From: Microcystis aeruginosa LEGE 91341
GTDB taxonomy: Bacteria > Cyanobacteriota > Cyanobacteriia > Cyanobacteriales > Microcystaceae
DNA: 40,997 bases
Assembly: GCF_015206885.1 (NCBI RefSeq)
Contig: NZ_JADEXY010000019.1
Coordinates: 1 to 40,997 of the forward strand
Direction: 5' to 3'
Positions 8,428-17,334 of the stretch are shown here, piece by piece. The stretch's first letter is position 1. Each line of letters opens with the position of its first letter. The notes beneath the pieces are model-generated. The model searched no databases. It saw only the letters and a list, made by a program, of their open reading frames with translations, and was not told where the DNA came from. The position numbers and the translations under genes are program-made.

Positions 8428-9237
8428 ATGGACAGTCAATTACTTGATAAACTCGGACAATTACAAAACCTCTTACAAACCAGTGAAAAGGCTCTGATTG
8501 CCTATTCTGGGGGCGTGGATAGTACCCTAGTGGCCAAAGTGGCCTATGATCTGCTAGGGAGTCAAGCATTGGCAATTACGGCGGTTTCCCCTTCCCTACT
8601 GCCGGAAGAATTGCAAGAAGCGATCGCTCAGGCCGATTATATCGGTATTCGGCATGAATTGGTGGAAACCGAGGAAATGAATAACCCCAATTACACCAGT
8701 AATCCCGTTAATCGCTGTTATTTCTGCAAAAGTGAGCTACACGACACCCTTAAACCCCTTGCTCTCGCTCGTGGTTATTCCTACGTCATCGATGGCGTTA
8801 ATGCGGATGATTTAAGGGATTATCGTCCCGGAATCCAAGCAGCTAGGGAGCGCGGCGCTCGTTCACCTTTGGCAGAAATTGGTATCACAAAAAGCGAAGT
8901 TCGTCAACTATCTCGTTACTTAAATTTACCTTGGTGGGATAAACCGGCGCAACCCTGTTTAAGTTCCCGTTTTCCCTACGGGGAGGAAATTAGCCTGGAG
9001 AAATTGCAAAGGGTCGGACGGGCGGAGATTTATCTGCGAAAATTAGGTTATCGTCAATTACGGGTGCGATCGAGCGGCGATACGGCACGGATTGAATTAC
9101 CGGTAGCAGAAATTCCCGACTTTATTAATCGGACAAATTTAAGCGAATTAGTCGCTGATCTGCAAAAATTAGGCTTTATCTATGTCACCCTCGATCTAGA
9201 AGGTTATCAAAGCGGCAAGCTTAATCGAGTCCTCTAG
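8428..9237 (+). CDS. larE: LarE-type ATP-dependent sulfur transferase
   Basis: This is a 269-residue PP-loop pyrophosphatase family protein. The ATP loop AYSGGVDST is at residues 25-33. Cysteines are found at 97 and 100 (NRCYFC) and at 177 (QPCLSSRFPYG); the last corresponds to the sulfur-donating Cys of Lactobacillus LarE. LarE proteins with three such cysteines are known to bind a 4Fe-4S cluster and need not be sacrificial. LarE makes the nickel-pincer cofactor of lactate racemase, but no larB, larC or larA is near, so its substrate here is uncertain. I chose ATG 8428 because homology begins there; an in-frame TTG at 8371 is the alternative. Confidence 0.85.
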   Translation: MDSQLLDKLGQLQNLLQTSEKALIAYSGGVDSTLVAKVAYDLLGSQALAITAVSPSLLPEELQEAIAQADYIGIRHELVETEEMNNPNYTSNPVNRCYFCKSELHDTLKPLALARGYSYVIDGVNADDLRDYRPGIQAARERGARSPLAEIGITKSEVRQLSRYLNLPWWDKPAQPCLSSRFPYGEEISLEKLQRVGRAEIYLRKLGYRQLRVRSSGDTARIELPVAEIPDFINRTNLSELVADLQKLGFIYVTLDLEGYQSGKLNRVL

Positions 9238-9475
9238 GAGGGAGGTGATGGTAGAGTGGGAATTATGAATTAGGAAGTGGGGAAGTGGGGGAATTTCAAC
9301 TAAAACCCTAACACCCCAAAACCCCAAAACCTAAAACCTGTCCCCTGACAACACAGAAGTCACTCGATCGGATATATTAAAAAAATGTTAAAAAGCCGGG
9401 GAGCGGACTGATGAACCTTTTTCTAGGGTTCCTAAGTCTTTACCCTTAAACCTCTAATTGCCAAGGCGAGGATAG
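9238..9475. repeat. Repeat-rich gap between larE and permease
   Basis: The first part has GGGGAAGTGGGGAAGTGG and then ACACCCCAAAACCCC arrays (about 9270-9335), like those at 1-90. The part from 9360 onward is unique and should hold the promoter of the permease operon (AT-rich around 9375-9395). Confidence 0.45.
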
Positions 9476-10486
9476 ATGAGTCAACTACAAAATGCCTTTA
9501 CCCTATTCCTGAGCCTGTTGGTGGAAGCGATGCCTTTCTTACTGCTAGGGGTGATTCTCTCTAGTATTCTTTTAATATTTGTCGATGAACGTCGCCTAGT
9601 TGCCTTGATGCCTCGCAATGCTGTTTTAGGAGCATTTGTGGGGGGATGTATTGGTTTTTTGTTTCCCGTCTGCGAGTGTGGCAATGTGCCGGTGGCGCGA
9701 CGTTTACTTGTGCAAGGAATGCCGAATGCAGTAGCGGTTAGTTTTCTCTTAGCAGCGCCGACAATTAACCCGATTGTTATCTGGTCCACTTGGGTAGCTT
9801 TTCGCGATCAACCGGAAATTGTTTTCTATCGAGTTATCTTTTCTTTGTTCATCGCTACGGTTATCGGTATTATCTTTAGTATCCAAAAAGATCCGCGACC
9901 GCTCCTACAAACCTCTTTGGCAAAAAGTCTCAATTGGCAACCGCAAACACCAGAAAAAGAATCTATCCCACTACTACTACAATCCGGTTCTTTTCTGATC
10001 GGTAATTCTGGGCAAACTTTGCGCTTAGACGAAAGTTTTGCCGCTACTGCTGTCCTCCCGGCAGTGCAAGCTATCCCGATGAAAAGGCGCTGGTTAACTT
10101 TTCTGGAAAACGTGGTGATGGAATTACAGGAATTAGGAGGAGTGTTAATCTTAGGAAGTGCTATAGCGGCCGGTTTACAGGTGTTTGTTCCCCGGGAATT
10201 TATTCTTAATTTGGGTCAGGATCCGATTACTTCGATCTTGGCAATGATGCTGTTAGCGGTAATTGTTTCGATTTGTTCCACAGTTGATTCTTTTTTTGCT
10301 CTTTCCTTTGCCTCTAGTTTTACCAGTAGTTCCCTGCTGGCTTTTCTAGTGTTTGGTCCAATGATTGACCTGAAAGGCATTGGTTTAATGTTGTCTATTT
10401 TTAAACCGAGAATGTTAATTTATCTCTTTGCTTTAGCAGCGCAAATGACTTTTTTACTCACCTTGGCTCACAGTTATTTATTTTAG
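9476..10486 (+). CDS. COG0701/DUF318-family permease
   Basis: This is a 336-residue membrane protein with about eight hydrophobic helices. It carries family motifs FPVCECGNVPVARR (near residue 65) and, in the second half, ICSTVDSFFALSFAS, which repeat the same half-domain pattern. The central cytosolic loop (about 145-205) is variable. Members are linked to metal or other ion efflux, and some to Zur-controlled zinc handling, but the substrate is unproven. The start has AAGGCGAGG upstream. It is followed after 24 bases by the TIGR03943 gene, its usual partner. Confidence 0.85.
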   Translation: MSQLQNAFTLFLSLLVEAMPFLLLGVILSSILLIFVDERRLVALMPRNAVLGAFVGGCIGFLFPVCECGNVPVARRLLVQGMPNAVAVSFLLAAPTINPIVIWSTWVAFRDQPEIVFYRVIFSLFIATVIGIIFSIQKDPRPLLQTSLAKSLNWQPQTPEKESIPLLLQSGSFLIGNSGQTLRLDESFAATAVLPAVQAIPMKRRWLTFLENVVMELQELGGVLILGSAIAAGLQVFVPREFILNLGQDPITSILAMMLLAVIVSICSTVDSFFALSFASSFTSSSLLAFLVFGPMIDLKGIGLMLSIFKPRMLIYLFALAAQMTFLLTLAHSYLF

Positions 10487-10510
10487 GTCAGTCCCTAGAT
10501 AGTTTTTCCC

Positions 10511-11302
10511 ATGAATTCATCACGTCTGAAAATAATCGCCCCCCAATTTATCGATATTATTGCCCTCATCGGTTGGGGTTCGTTACTATTTAAATACTGG
10601 ATAACTGGACAATTAAATTTACTTATCCATCCTAATTATTTTATCCTGGTTCTCATCACCAGTATTGCTTTATTTGCCCTAGGATTAGTCAAGCTTTGGA
10701 CATTATTAAAACAGTGGCAAAAAAAGATTAATTTAGATAGTAATGATAATCGATCGCATATTACTATTCTTCCCCAACATTTTGGCTCAAGTTTATTAGT
10801 AATAACTGCCCTTTTAGGCCTATTTATCGCTCCGCAGCCCCTCAGTAGTCAAATCGCATTACAGAGGGGAATTAGTGAATCTTTACCCCTAACTCGCGTG
10901 CAAACTCAATCCTTTGGTACTACCGTTAAACCGGAGGAAAAAAGTTTAATTGAATGGGTAAGAACTTTGAATGCTTATCCTGAACCTGATGCTTACACAG
11001 GACAACCGGTAAAAGTCACAGGTTTTGTGGTACAATTACCCCAACTACCCGATAATTACTTATTAATTAGTCGCTTTATTCTTACCTGTTGTGCCGTGGA
11101 TGCTTATCCCGTCGGTTTACCGGTGAAACTATCAGGAAGTCGCGGTCAATATTCCAATGATACTTGGTTAGAAATCACCGGAGAAATGGCCACGGAATCT
11201 TTACCCGTAGAGGTGGGAAAATCAACCACCAGAAGACAATTAGTAATTAAGGCCAAATCCGTGAAACCTATACCCACTCCTGCGGATCCCTACGGATATT
11301 AA
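10511..11302 (+). CDS. TIGR03943-family permease subunit
   Basis: This 263-residue protein starts with three or four membrane helices (about residues 10-115). A soluble domain follows with YTGQPVKVTGFV and ILTCCAVDAYPVGLP, including a Cys-Cys pair typical of the family. TIGR03943 proteins are encoded beside COG0701 permeases and are thought to form one complex with them. The 24-base spacing from the permease gene supports an operon. A 7-base TCAGTTA repeat follows the stop. Confidence 0.88.
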   Translation: MNSSRLKIIAPQFIDIIALIGWGSLLFKYWITGQLNLLIHPNYFILVLITSIALFALGLVKLWTLLKQWQKKINLDSNDNRSHITILPQHFGSSLLVITALLGLFIAPQPLSSQIALQRGISESLPLTRVQTQSFGTTVKPEEKSLIEWVRTLNAYPEPDAYTGQPVKVTGFVVQLPQLPDNYLLISRFILTCCAVDAYPVGLPVKLSGSRGQYSNDTWLEITGEMATESLPVEVGKSTTRRQLVIKAKSVKPIPTPADPYGY

Positions 11303-11341
11303 CAGTTATCAGTTATCAGTTGTTTCTAACCATCTACTATA

Positions 11342-12820
11342 ATGATCAAGACCTTACAACTACAACCGATTGATAAATTAGCAATAACATTAATTCTATC
11401 GCTAACCTTAGTAATTGGTGGCTTAATTTGGTTGGGTAATAGCTGTGGTAATCAATGTCTTTTACAAACCGGACCAAGGGTCAAGGAATTTAGCTGGGAA
11501 AATCGAGAAATTGGCGCGGAAGATCAAGCATTTATTATCACTTTTGATCGCCCCATGGATCATGCTAGTGTAGAAAAAAATCTAGTTATCGATCCTGCGC
11601 TGCCGGGGAAGTTTAGTTGGGCCGGAAGACGATTAGCTTATACTCTCACTTCTCCCATTCCCTACGGAGAAAAATATCATCTGCAAATTGAAGGTGCGCG
11701 GGAACAATTTCGCAGCGGTAATCGATTAGGACAAACCCTAGCAATCTTTGAAAGAGAATTTAAAAGTCGGGATCGTGCTTTTGCCTATATTGGCACTAAT
11801 GGGGAAGAACAGGGAAGATTAATTTTTTATAACTTGACCGAGGAGAAGAAAACCCTCTTAACCCCGGCAAATTTGACCGTTATGGCTTTTGAATTTTACC
11901 CTGATGGTAAAAAAATACTCTTTTCGGCCGTGGCGAAAAATCAGGGGATAGAGGGAATTCGTGAACTGCAGCTTTACCAAGTTGATTTTGGCAAATCTTC
12001 CCCAAAAATTGAGTTAGTGCTAGACAATAAAGATTATCAAAATAATCATTTTGATTTAGCTAAAGATGGGGAAACCATTGTCGTGCAGAGAATTGAGCGC
12101 CGCAATCCGATTAACTTCGATTTATGGGCAGTTAAATCGGGGGAAAAACCAAAACAATTAAACATCCAAGGTGGAGAATTTTTGATTGCACCTGATAGTA
12201 AAACTTTGGCTGTCACCCAGGGGGAAGGAATCGCCCTTTTGCCTTTAAAAACCGAAACAAAACCCCTAGATTTTTTACCAAAATTTGGGCGAATTTTGAA
12301 TTTTTCTGCTGATGGTACGGCTGCGGCAATGGTAAATTTTAATACTGATAATGCTAAAATGCGTTATATTCGATCGCTTTTTTATGTCAATAATCAAGGA
12401 TTACAAAAACGCTTACTCAATCTACAAGGTTCGATTATAGATTGTCAATTTAATGCCACTGGTAGTGATTTATATTGTTTGTTAACTGAGTTAGTTACTA
12501 ACAGTCAAGAGTACAAAGAAAAACCCTATTTTGCTAAAATAGATGTGAAGACTGGTCAGGTGACTCCCTTACTGGAATTAGCCGATTATCGTGATATTCA
12601 CATTAGTTTATCTCCCGATAGTTTAGCGATTATTTTTGATCAACTTCGCACCAGTTATGATACTAATCCGACTAATCCCTTGACTACCGATTCAGGAGAA
12701 ACAATTATCGGTGGTCGTTTGTGGATGTTAATTCCTCCCCTACAAGATGGAGTGAAAGCAAGTAAATCTGATTTAATTGAATTACCTCTAGCGGGAATTC
12801 GTCCCCAGTGGATGCCATAG
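11342..12820 (+). CDS. Membrane-anchored Ig-like/beta-propeller protein
   Basis: This 492-residue protein has one N-terminal membrane helix (about 12-32), an SbsA-like Ig domain (residues 45-130, with ITFDRPMDHASVEKN) and then repeated WD/TolB-like propeller strands (FEFYPDGKKILFS, LAKDGETIVV, IAPDSKTLAVTQ, SLSPDSLAIIFDQ). The predicted place is the periplasm, tethered to the membrane. It begins 39 bases after the TIGR03943 gene and may be cotranscribed with the permease operon; a link in function is not established. No enzymatic motif is seen. Confidence 0.7.
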   Translation: MIKTLQLQPIDKLAITLILSLTLVIGGLIWLGNSCGNQCLLQTGPRVKEFSWENREIGAEDQAFIITFDRPMDHASVEKNLVIDPALPGKFSWAGRRLAYTLTSPIPYGEKYHLQIEGAREQFRSGNRLGQTLAIFEREFKSRDRAFAYIGTNGEEQGRLIFYNLTEEKKTLLTPANLTVMAFEFYPDGKKILFSAVAKNQGIEGIRELQLYQVDFGKSSPKIELVLDNKDYQNNHFDLAKDGETIVVQRIERRNPINFDLWAVKSGEKPKQLNIQGGEFLIAPDSKTLAVTQGEGIALLPLKTETKPLDFLPKFGRILNFSADGTAAAMVNFNTDNAKMRYIRSLFYVNNQGLQKRLLNLQGSIIDCQFNATGSDLYCLLTELVTNSQEYKEKPYFAKIDVKTGQVTPLLELADYRDIHISLSPDSLAIIFDQLRTSYDTNPTNPLTTDSGETIIGGRLWMLIPPLQDGVKASKSDLIELPLAGIRPQWMP

Positions 12821-12850
12821 AATTTTATTATTAACTTGGGAATTATTTCG

Positions 12851-14227
12851 ATGCTGTTAAACTCAGAAAAATTAGCCAAATTGCGTCAGTATTTTGTTAG
12901 TGGTGCCACTCGTTCCTATCAATTCCGTCGTCAGCAGTTAGAGAAGTTAAAAGAGGCAATCATTAAATATGAAGCAGAGATATATGAAGCTTTATATAGT
13001 GATTTAAAGAAAAGTCCCGAAGATTGTTGGATTACTGAAAATGGGTTCCTTTTGGGGGAAATTAATAACGCTTTAAAAAATTTGCGCTCATGGATGCAAC
13101 CCAAAACTGTTAAAACTAATCTCTTAAATTTTCCTTCCTCCAGTCAAATTATTCGGGAACCTTTGGGGGTGGTTTTAATTATTGGTGCGTGGAATTATCC
13201 CCTCCAATTGTTATTAGTGCCTTTAGTTGGTGCTATTGCTGCCGGTAACTGTGCGGTATTAAAACCGAGTGAATTTGCCTCAGCGACGGAAAAATTAGTA
13301 ATTAAAATAATTCAAGAAATATTCCCCGAAGAATATGTGTTAATTGTACCCGGAGATGGTGCGGAAGTAATTCCGAATATGTCAGACAGTTTTACCTTTG
13401 ATCATATATTTTTTACTGGCAGTACCAGGGTAGGAAAAATTATTTATCAACTGGCAGCAGAAAAGTTAATTCCTGTTACTCTAGAATTGGGGGGAAAAAG
13501 TCCCTGTGTTATCGAAGCTGATGCTAATATTTCCGTGGCAACCCGTCGCATTGCCGTGACAAAATTCTCTAATTGTGGTCAAATGTGTATCGCAGCTGAT
13601 TATGTTTTGGTACATCAATCCCAGCAGGAGAATTTGATCAGAGAATTAGCTAATACTATTGTTAATTTTTTCGGTGAAGATGCCAGATTAAGTGCTGATT
13701 ATGGTAAGATAATTAACGAAAAACAATTTGACCGCCTGATTGACTTGCTCAAAGATGGTGAGATTGTTTTTGGCGGCAAAACCGATCGAGAAAATTTATA
13801 TATTCAACCAACTTTATTAACTAATGTTTCCCTCGATGCTCCTATTATGCAAGGGGAAATATTCGGTCCAATTTTACCGATCATTGCCTTTAGCACTTTT
13901 GAGGAAGCTTTAGCAATTATTGCTAAAAACCCTAACCCTCTAGCTTTTTATCTGTTTACTACTAAGGCAAATACCGAAAAGAAATGGTTAGAATCAGTCC
14001 AGTTTGGGGGAGGTTGTATTAACAACAATAGTTTTCATTTTACTAATCCTAGTTTACCCTTTGGTGGTCGGGGAAATAGCGGTATCGGTAGCTACCATGG
14101 TCGTTTTTCTTTTGAGAATTTTAGTCACCAAAAAGCGATTATGAAAACACCTCTTTGGTTCAATCCCGCTTTAAAATATCCGCCTTTTAAGGGGAAGTTA
14201 GGCTTATTTAAGTTATTGGTTCGCTAA
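12851..14227 (+). CDS. Aldehyde dehydrogenase (class 3-like, fatty aldehyde type)
   Basis: This 458-residue NAD(P)-dependent enzyme oxidises aldehydes to acids. Visible motifs are GAWNYPLQL (112-120), KPSE (138-141), FTGSTRVGK, the general base Glu 212 in LELGGKSP, and the nucleophile Cys 246 in CGQMCIA. The lack of a long C-terminal extension and the close fit to short ALDH3-like proteins point to the cyanobacterial fatty-aldehyde or apocarotenal enzyme group (Synechocystis Slr0091 type). ATG 12851 fits the family start; an in-frame TTG at 12836 adds five residues. It follows the propeller gene by 30 bases. Confidence 0.88.
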   Translation: MLLNSEKLAKLRQYFVSGATRSYQFRRQQLEKLKEAIIKYEAEIYEALYSDLKKSPEDCWITENGFLLGEINNALKNLRSWMQPKTVKTNLLNFPSSSQIIREPLGVVLIIGAWNYPLQLLLVPLVGAIAAGNCAVLKPSEFASATEKLVIKIIQEIFPEEYVLIVPGDGAEVIPNMSDSFTFDHIFFTGSTRVGKIIYQLAAEKLIPVTLELGGKSPCVIEADANISVATRRIAVTKFSNCGQMCIAADYVLVHQSQQENLIRELANTIVNFFGEDARLSADYGKIINEKQFDRLIDLLKDGEIVFGGKTDRENLYIQPTLLTNVSLDAPIMQGEIFGPILPIIAFSTFEEALAIIAKNPNPLAFYLFTTKANTEKKWLESVQFGGGCINNNSFHFTNPSLPFGGRGNSGIGSYHGRFSFENFSHQKAIMKTPLWFNPALKYPPFKGKLGLFKLLVR

Positions 14228-14238
14228 AAAGCTATAGT

Positions 14239-15648
14239 TTAAGTTAAAGCTTTTAAGAGAGCTTGAAATTTCAGCTGAATTTCTGCTAGTTCTTTTTCCG
14301 GATCGGAACCGGCAACAATACCCGCACCAGCGTATAATCGCGCTCGATCGCCTTTAATTAATGCCGAACGAATACCAACAATAAACTCACTATTATTTTG
14401 ACAATCAATCCAACCCAAAGGAGCGGCATAAAGAGAGCGATCAAAGGTTTCATAATGACGAATTTGTGCTAAAGCGATCTCGGTGGGAACCCCAGCAACA
14501 GCAGGAGTGGGGTGTAGTTGGGCAACAATTTCGAGGGGATGGATGGGGGGTTTGAGTTTGGCATGAATAGGAGTCCAGAGATGTTGAATATTGGAGAGTT
14601 TTAACAATCTAGAGGGAGAATTTTGCGGATTTAAGCCAATTTGTCGCAGTTTTTGGTTAATAAAGTCACTAACAGCCCGATGTTCCCGTTGTTCTTTTTC
14701 ACTAGCGAGGAGTTTATTGGCAAAGAGAGCATCTTCGATCGCATTTTCTCCCCGGGGGGCAGATCCCGCTAAAGCATCGGTGATTAATTGCCCCTGATGG
14801 ACGGTTAACAAGCGTTCGGGACTAGCGCCAATAAAATGATCTCCCCGTCCATTGCCGAGGCAAAAAGTGTAGCAATCGGGATGACGCTGACGCAAATTAT
14901 CGAGACAGTTTATCAGATGAAAAGGACGGGGAGAAATCACGTCAAGAGCGTGAGCGAGGACAATTTTGCTAAAATTTTGAGCCTGGATAGATTGGAGTGC
15001 ATGGGCAACAGCCGCTTGAAAATTATAGGTAGGATGAATATAATAACTACAGGGATCCTGGTGGGGATTCTGTCGGCAATTGCTGGAGTTATTTTGGATG
15101 ATTTTGAGGTTATTAATAGTTTCTTCGAGAGAGTTTTCTATTTCTTTTTCGCCGGTGATTAAGAGATTGGTCAGGAAAAAATATTCCGACTTTTTTTTGA
15201 TAATTTGAAACTTAGGCAGGGTTAGGGTAGCTGAGGGAAAGGGGGTAGCTGTTGCCGAGTCAAAAAAAGTGAAACTGCAAAAGATGCGAGGGGTAATCTC
15301 GCTATAGTTATCAATTTTAATAATTCTTTGTTGACAGTTTTCGATAAATTTTTGAGCTTTTAAAAAACGTTGTTTACCGTGGAAATTGGCAGTAAAGGCG
15401 ATGCCGTAGCCGAGAAGAGCGGTTTCTCGTTCGGGATTTTCCCAATAACAATGGGTGGGATAGCTAGGGGCAATCCGAGAGAGAATTTCTAGGGGATCAA
15501 GGGGGGAAATTTTTTGACAAAAACTGACGATCGACCGATTTCCCTTTTCTGCGGCTAACAGTTGCGGGTTGAGGATAAAGTCATAGAGGCCGCGAAGATC
15601 AGCAATCGGACTATCAGGATAGGAAAGGCGAGGAACGGCAGAAGTCAT
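14239..15648 (-). CDS. menF: Isochorismate synthase
   Basis: This 469-residue chorismate-binding enzyme converts chorismate to isochorismate, the first step to phylloquinone (vitamin K1) of photosystem I. The C-terminal catalytic half carries KIVLAHALDV, GASPERLL, AGSAPRGEN, EHRAVSDFI, LHPTPAVAGVP and AGAGIVAGSDPEKE, as in MenF/EntC enzymes. The N-terminal 200 residues are less conserved, as usual. It converges with the aldehyde dehydrogenase gene, with 11 bases between stops. No other men gene is in the window. Confidence 0.9.
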   Translation of the reverse strand: MTSAVPRLSYPDSPIADLRGLYDFILNPQLLAAEKGNRSIVSFCQKISPLDPLEILSRIAPSYPTHCYWENPERETALLGYGIAFTANFHGKQRFLKAQKFIENCQQRIIKIDNYSEITPRIFCSFTFFDSATATPFPSATLTLPKFQIIKKKSEYFFLTNLLITGEKEIENSLEETINNLKIIQNNSSNCRQNPHQDPCSYYIHPTYNFQAAVAHALQSIQAQNFSKIVLAHALDVISPRPFHLINCLDNLRQRHPDCYTFCLGNGRGDHFIGASPERLLTVHQGQLITDALAGSAPRGENAIEDALFANKLLASEKEQREHRAVSDFINQKLRQIGLNPQNSPSRLLKLSNIQHLWTPIHAKLKPPIHPLEIVAQLHPTPAVAGVPTEIALAQIRHYETFDRSLYAAPLGWIDCQNNSEFIVGIRSALIKGDRARLYAGAGIVAGSDPEKELAEIQLKFQALLKALT

Positions 15649-15884
15649 GTCAAGTTTTTTGTATTTTTTGCAAAAAAAACCATGATTAATGGTATGTAAT
15701 CCCCACAGGTGTGGCCAGAGTCAACGATCTCTTTTTAACTATGGTATCGGAGAAAGGGTCTTTAGGCAGAAAGGGAGCGGGATATTTGTGACGATTAACC
15801 GCTTTGGCAACAAATCAAGGCTTAAAATCTCCAGAGATGGCTATTATTTAAATGGGTAAAAGAATTAATTTAATAACTTCTATT

Positions 15885-16289
15885 TTACAAGTTTGTGGAA
15901 ATTGCCACCACGGGACAAGTGGGAATACATTGTTCACAAACCACACAACGGGAACGCAAAAACTTAAGACGAAAACTCTCCGGATCAAGGGTTAAAGCTT
16001 CCGTGGGACAAACCCCCGTACATAAGCCACAATCGACGCATTTTTCTTCATCAATGACGATTTCACGACTAACTTGGGAAACACCAATATTTTGTAATTG
16101 TAACCATTCGATCGCCGCTTCTAACTCATCGATATCTCCCGATAATTCTAATACTAATGTTCCCACTTGATTGGGAGCAACTTGGGCGCGGATAATATTA
16201 GCGGCGACGTTAAAATCCTTCGCCAGTCGATAAGTAACGGGCATATGGACGGCTTTTTTGGGAAAAGTGAGAGTAACGCGTTTTTTCAT
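15885..16289 (-). CDS. NIL-domain 4Fe-4S protein
   Basis: This 134-residue protein combines an N-terminal NIL (ACT-like) domain (about 1-75, VTLTFPKKAV, VGTLVLELSGD) with two 4Fe-4S motifs, CVDCGLCTGVCP and CVVCEQCIPTCP. NIL domains normally bind sulfur amino acids in methionine ABC transporters. NIL-ferredoxin proteins are known in bacteria that make homocysteine by sulfide-dependent pathways and in cyanobacteria; the exact job here is unproven, perhaps electron supply to a sulfur reaction. It is divergent from the thioredoxin gene with only 36 bases between starts. Confidence 0.88.
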   Translation of the reverse strand: MKKRVTLTFPKKAVHMPVTYRLAKDFNVAANIIRAQVAPNQVGTLVLELSGDIDELEAAIEWLQLQNIGVSQVSREIVIDEEKCVDCGLCTGVCPTEALTLDPESFRLKFLRSRCVVCEQCIPTCPVVAISTNL

Positions 16290-16325
16290 TAGGATAGGAT
16301 AGGAATAATTTTTGAGAGACTATCC

Positions 16326-16877
16326 ATGACAGCCACCACACCCACCAACAAAACCAGAAATCTGCTGCTGGCAGTAACGGCAGTTATCCTTAGTGTAGCG
16401 ATTTTCTTGGGGTTTCAAACCACCGCTAGTTCTGTATCTTTGGAAGCGCAAGCGGAAAAAGCGACACCTTTCGATCTTGCCCTCAGCAATGGCAAACCCA
16501 CCCTGACAGAATTTTATGCTAATTGGTGTACCAGTTGTCAGGCGATGGCCCCTGAAATTGCCGAAATTAAAAAACAATACGGTAATGCCATTAATTTTGT
16601 CATGCTCAACGTTGATAATAATAAATGGTTGCCAGAAATTCTCCGTTATCGTGTGGATGGGATTCCCCATTTTGTCTTTTTAAATAACCAAGGACAACCG
16701 GTTGCACAAGCGATCGGAGAACAACCAAAATCAATTTTAACTGCTAATTTAGAAGCACTTTTAACTAATTCCACCCTACCCTATGCTACCACTACGGGAG
16801 AGACTTCTGATTTTAATATCCTTGTGGGTGCTAGTCAAACCGATCCCCGCAGTCACGGCAGTCAAGTTAAGCACTAA
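16326..16877 (+). CDS. txlA: Membrane-anchored thioredoxin, TxlA/HCF164-like
   Basis: This 183-residue protein has an N-terminal hydrophobic anchor (residues 11-31) and a thioredoxin fold with the redox motif WCTSC (Cys 68 and 71) and cis-Pro in DGIPHFVF. TxlA/HCF164 proteins sit in the thylakoid membrane with the redox domain in the lumen and help assemble cytochrome b6f by keeping apocytochrome cysteines reduced. ccsA, a gene of the same maturation route, lies at 21.5 kb. The divergent gene encodes an iron-sulfur protein, so shared redox control is possible. Confidence 0.88.
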   Translation: MTATTPTNKTRNLLLAVTAVILSVAIFLGFQTTASSVSLEAQAEKATPFDLALSNGKPTLTEFYANWCTSCQAMAPEIAEIKKQYGNAINFVMLNVDNNKWLPEILRYRVDGIPHFVFLNNQGQPVAQAIGEQPKSILTANLEALLTNSTLPYATTTGETSDFNILVGASQTDPRSHGSQVKH

Positions 16878-16962
16878 TCAGTAATCAGTTATCAGTTATC
16901 AGTGGAAAGCTTAGGGCTGAAAGCTATCATTCAAGAGTCAACTATCAACTAAGTACATTTCA
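16878..16962. repeat. TCAGTTA heptamer repeats
   Basis: Overlapping 7-base repeats (AGTTATC type) at about 16880-16902 are followed by unique sequence. The same heptamer family recurs after 11302, near 23522 and near 30270 (there AGTTATT). Confidence 0.6.
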
Positions 16963-16980
16963 TTGACTGAATTTTTAACT

Positions 16981-17334
16981 ATGGCAATTATTGTTCAACA
17001 TTTGACCACGGGTAACGAATATATATTCTTAGGAGTTAGTGGGGGTGAAAGTAAGAACATTTTACCCACCAAAATGTTAGGAGATTTCTTCGCAACGGAG
17101 GCTCCAGATAAATCGCGATCGGTGACGGTTTGTGATGATCAAGGCCGGATACTTTGGTTTCCCGTCACAGAAATAATTGTGGTGGAGGTAGATGGTCAAA
17201 AACCCGAAGAATTATTACCAGAAATTATCGCTCCTGAACCAGTTCCTTTACAATTAGATAAAGAGAATCAACCTCAGTCCCCAGAAAATCAAGGAAACAT
17301 CGATGAATTTGCCGAAGATGACGATTGGATATAG
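16981..17334 (+). CDS. Conserved hypothetical protein with acidic tail
   Basis: This 117-residue protein has a compact N-terminal beta-rich domain (MAIIVQHLTTGNEYIFLG, then TVCDDQGRILWFPVTEI) and a long Pro/Glu-rich tail ending FAEDDDWI. No family is recognised. ATG 16981 is preferred over an in-frame TTG at 16963. Its last 17 bases overlap the next gene, suggesting coupled translation with the large exported protein. Confidence 0.65.
   Translation: MAIIVQHLTTGNEYIFLGVSGGESKNILPTKMLGDFFATEAPDKSRSVTVCDDQGRILWFPVTEIIVVEVDGQKPEELLPEIIAPEPVPLQLDKENQPQSPENQGNIDEFAEDDDWI

Noticed and set aside
9400-9445. TCTAGGGTTCC resembles the start of a guanidine-I (ykkC) riboswitch before the permease gene
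   Set aside because: The second conserved half (GGTCCGAGAG type) and the expected pairing are absent; GAACC with GGTTC forms only a small 5-bp hairpin.
14836-15162. Plus-strand frame opposite menF
   Set aside because: It is a shadow of the menF coding region; the menF frame has clear enzyme motifs.
15649-15884. Gap between menF and the NIL-ferredoxin gene checked for a small gene
   Set aside because: Frames are short and without ribosome sites; it is probably the menF promoter and the ferredoxin 3' end.
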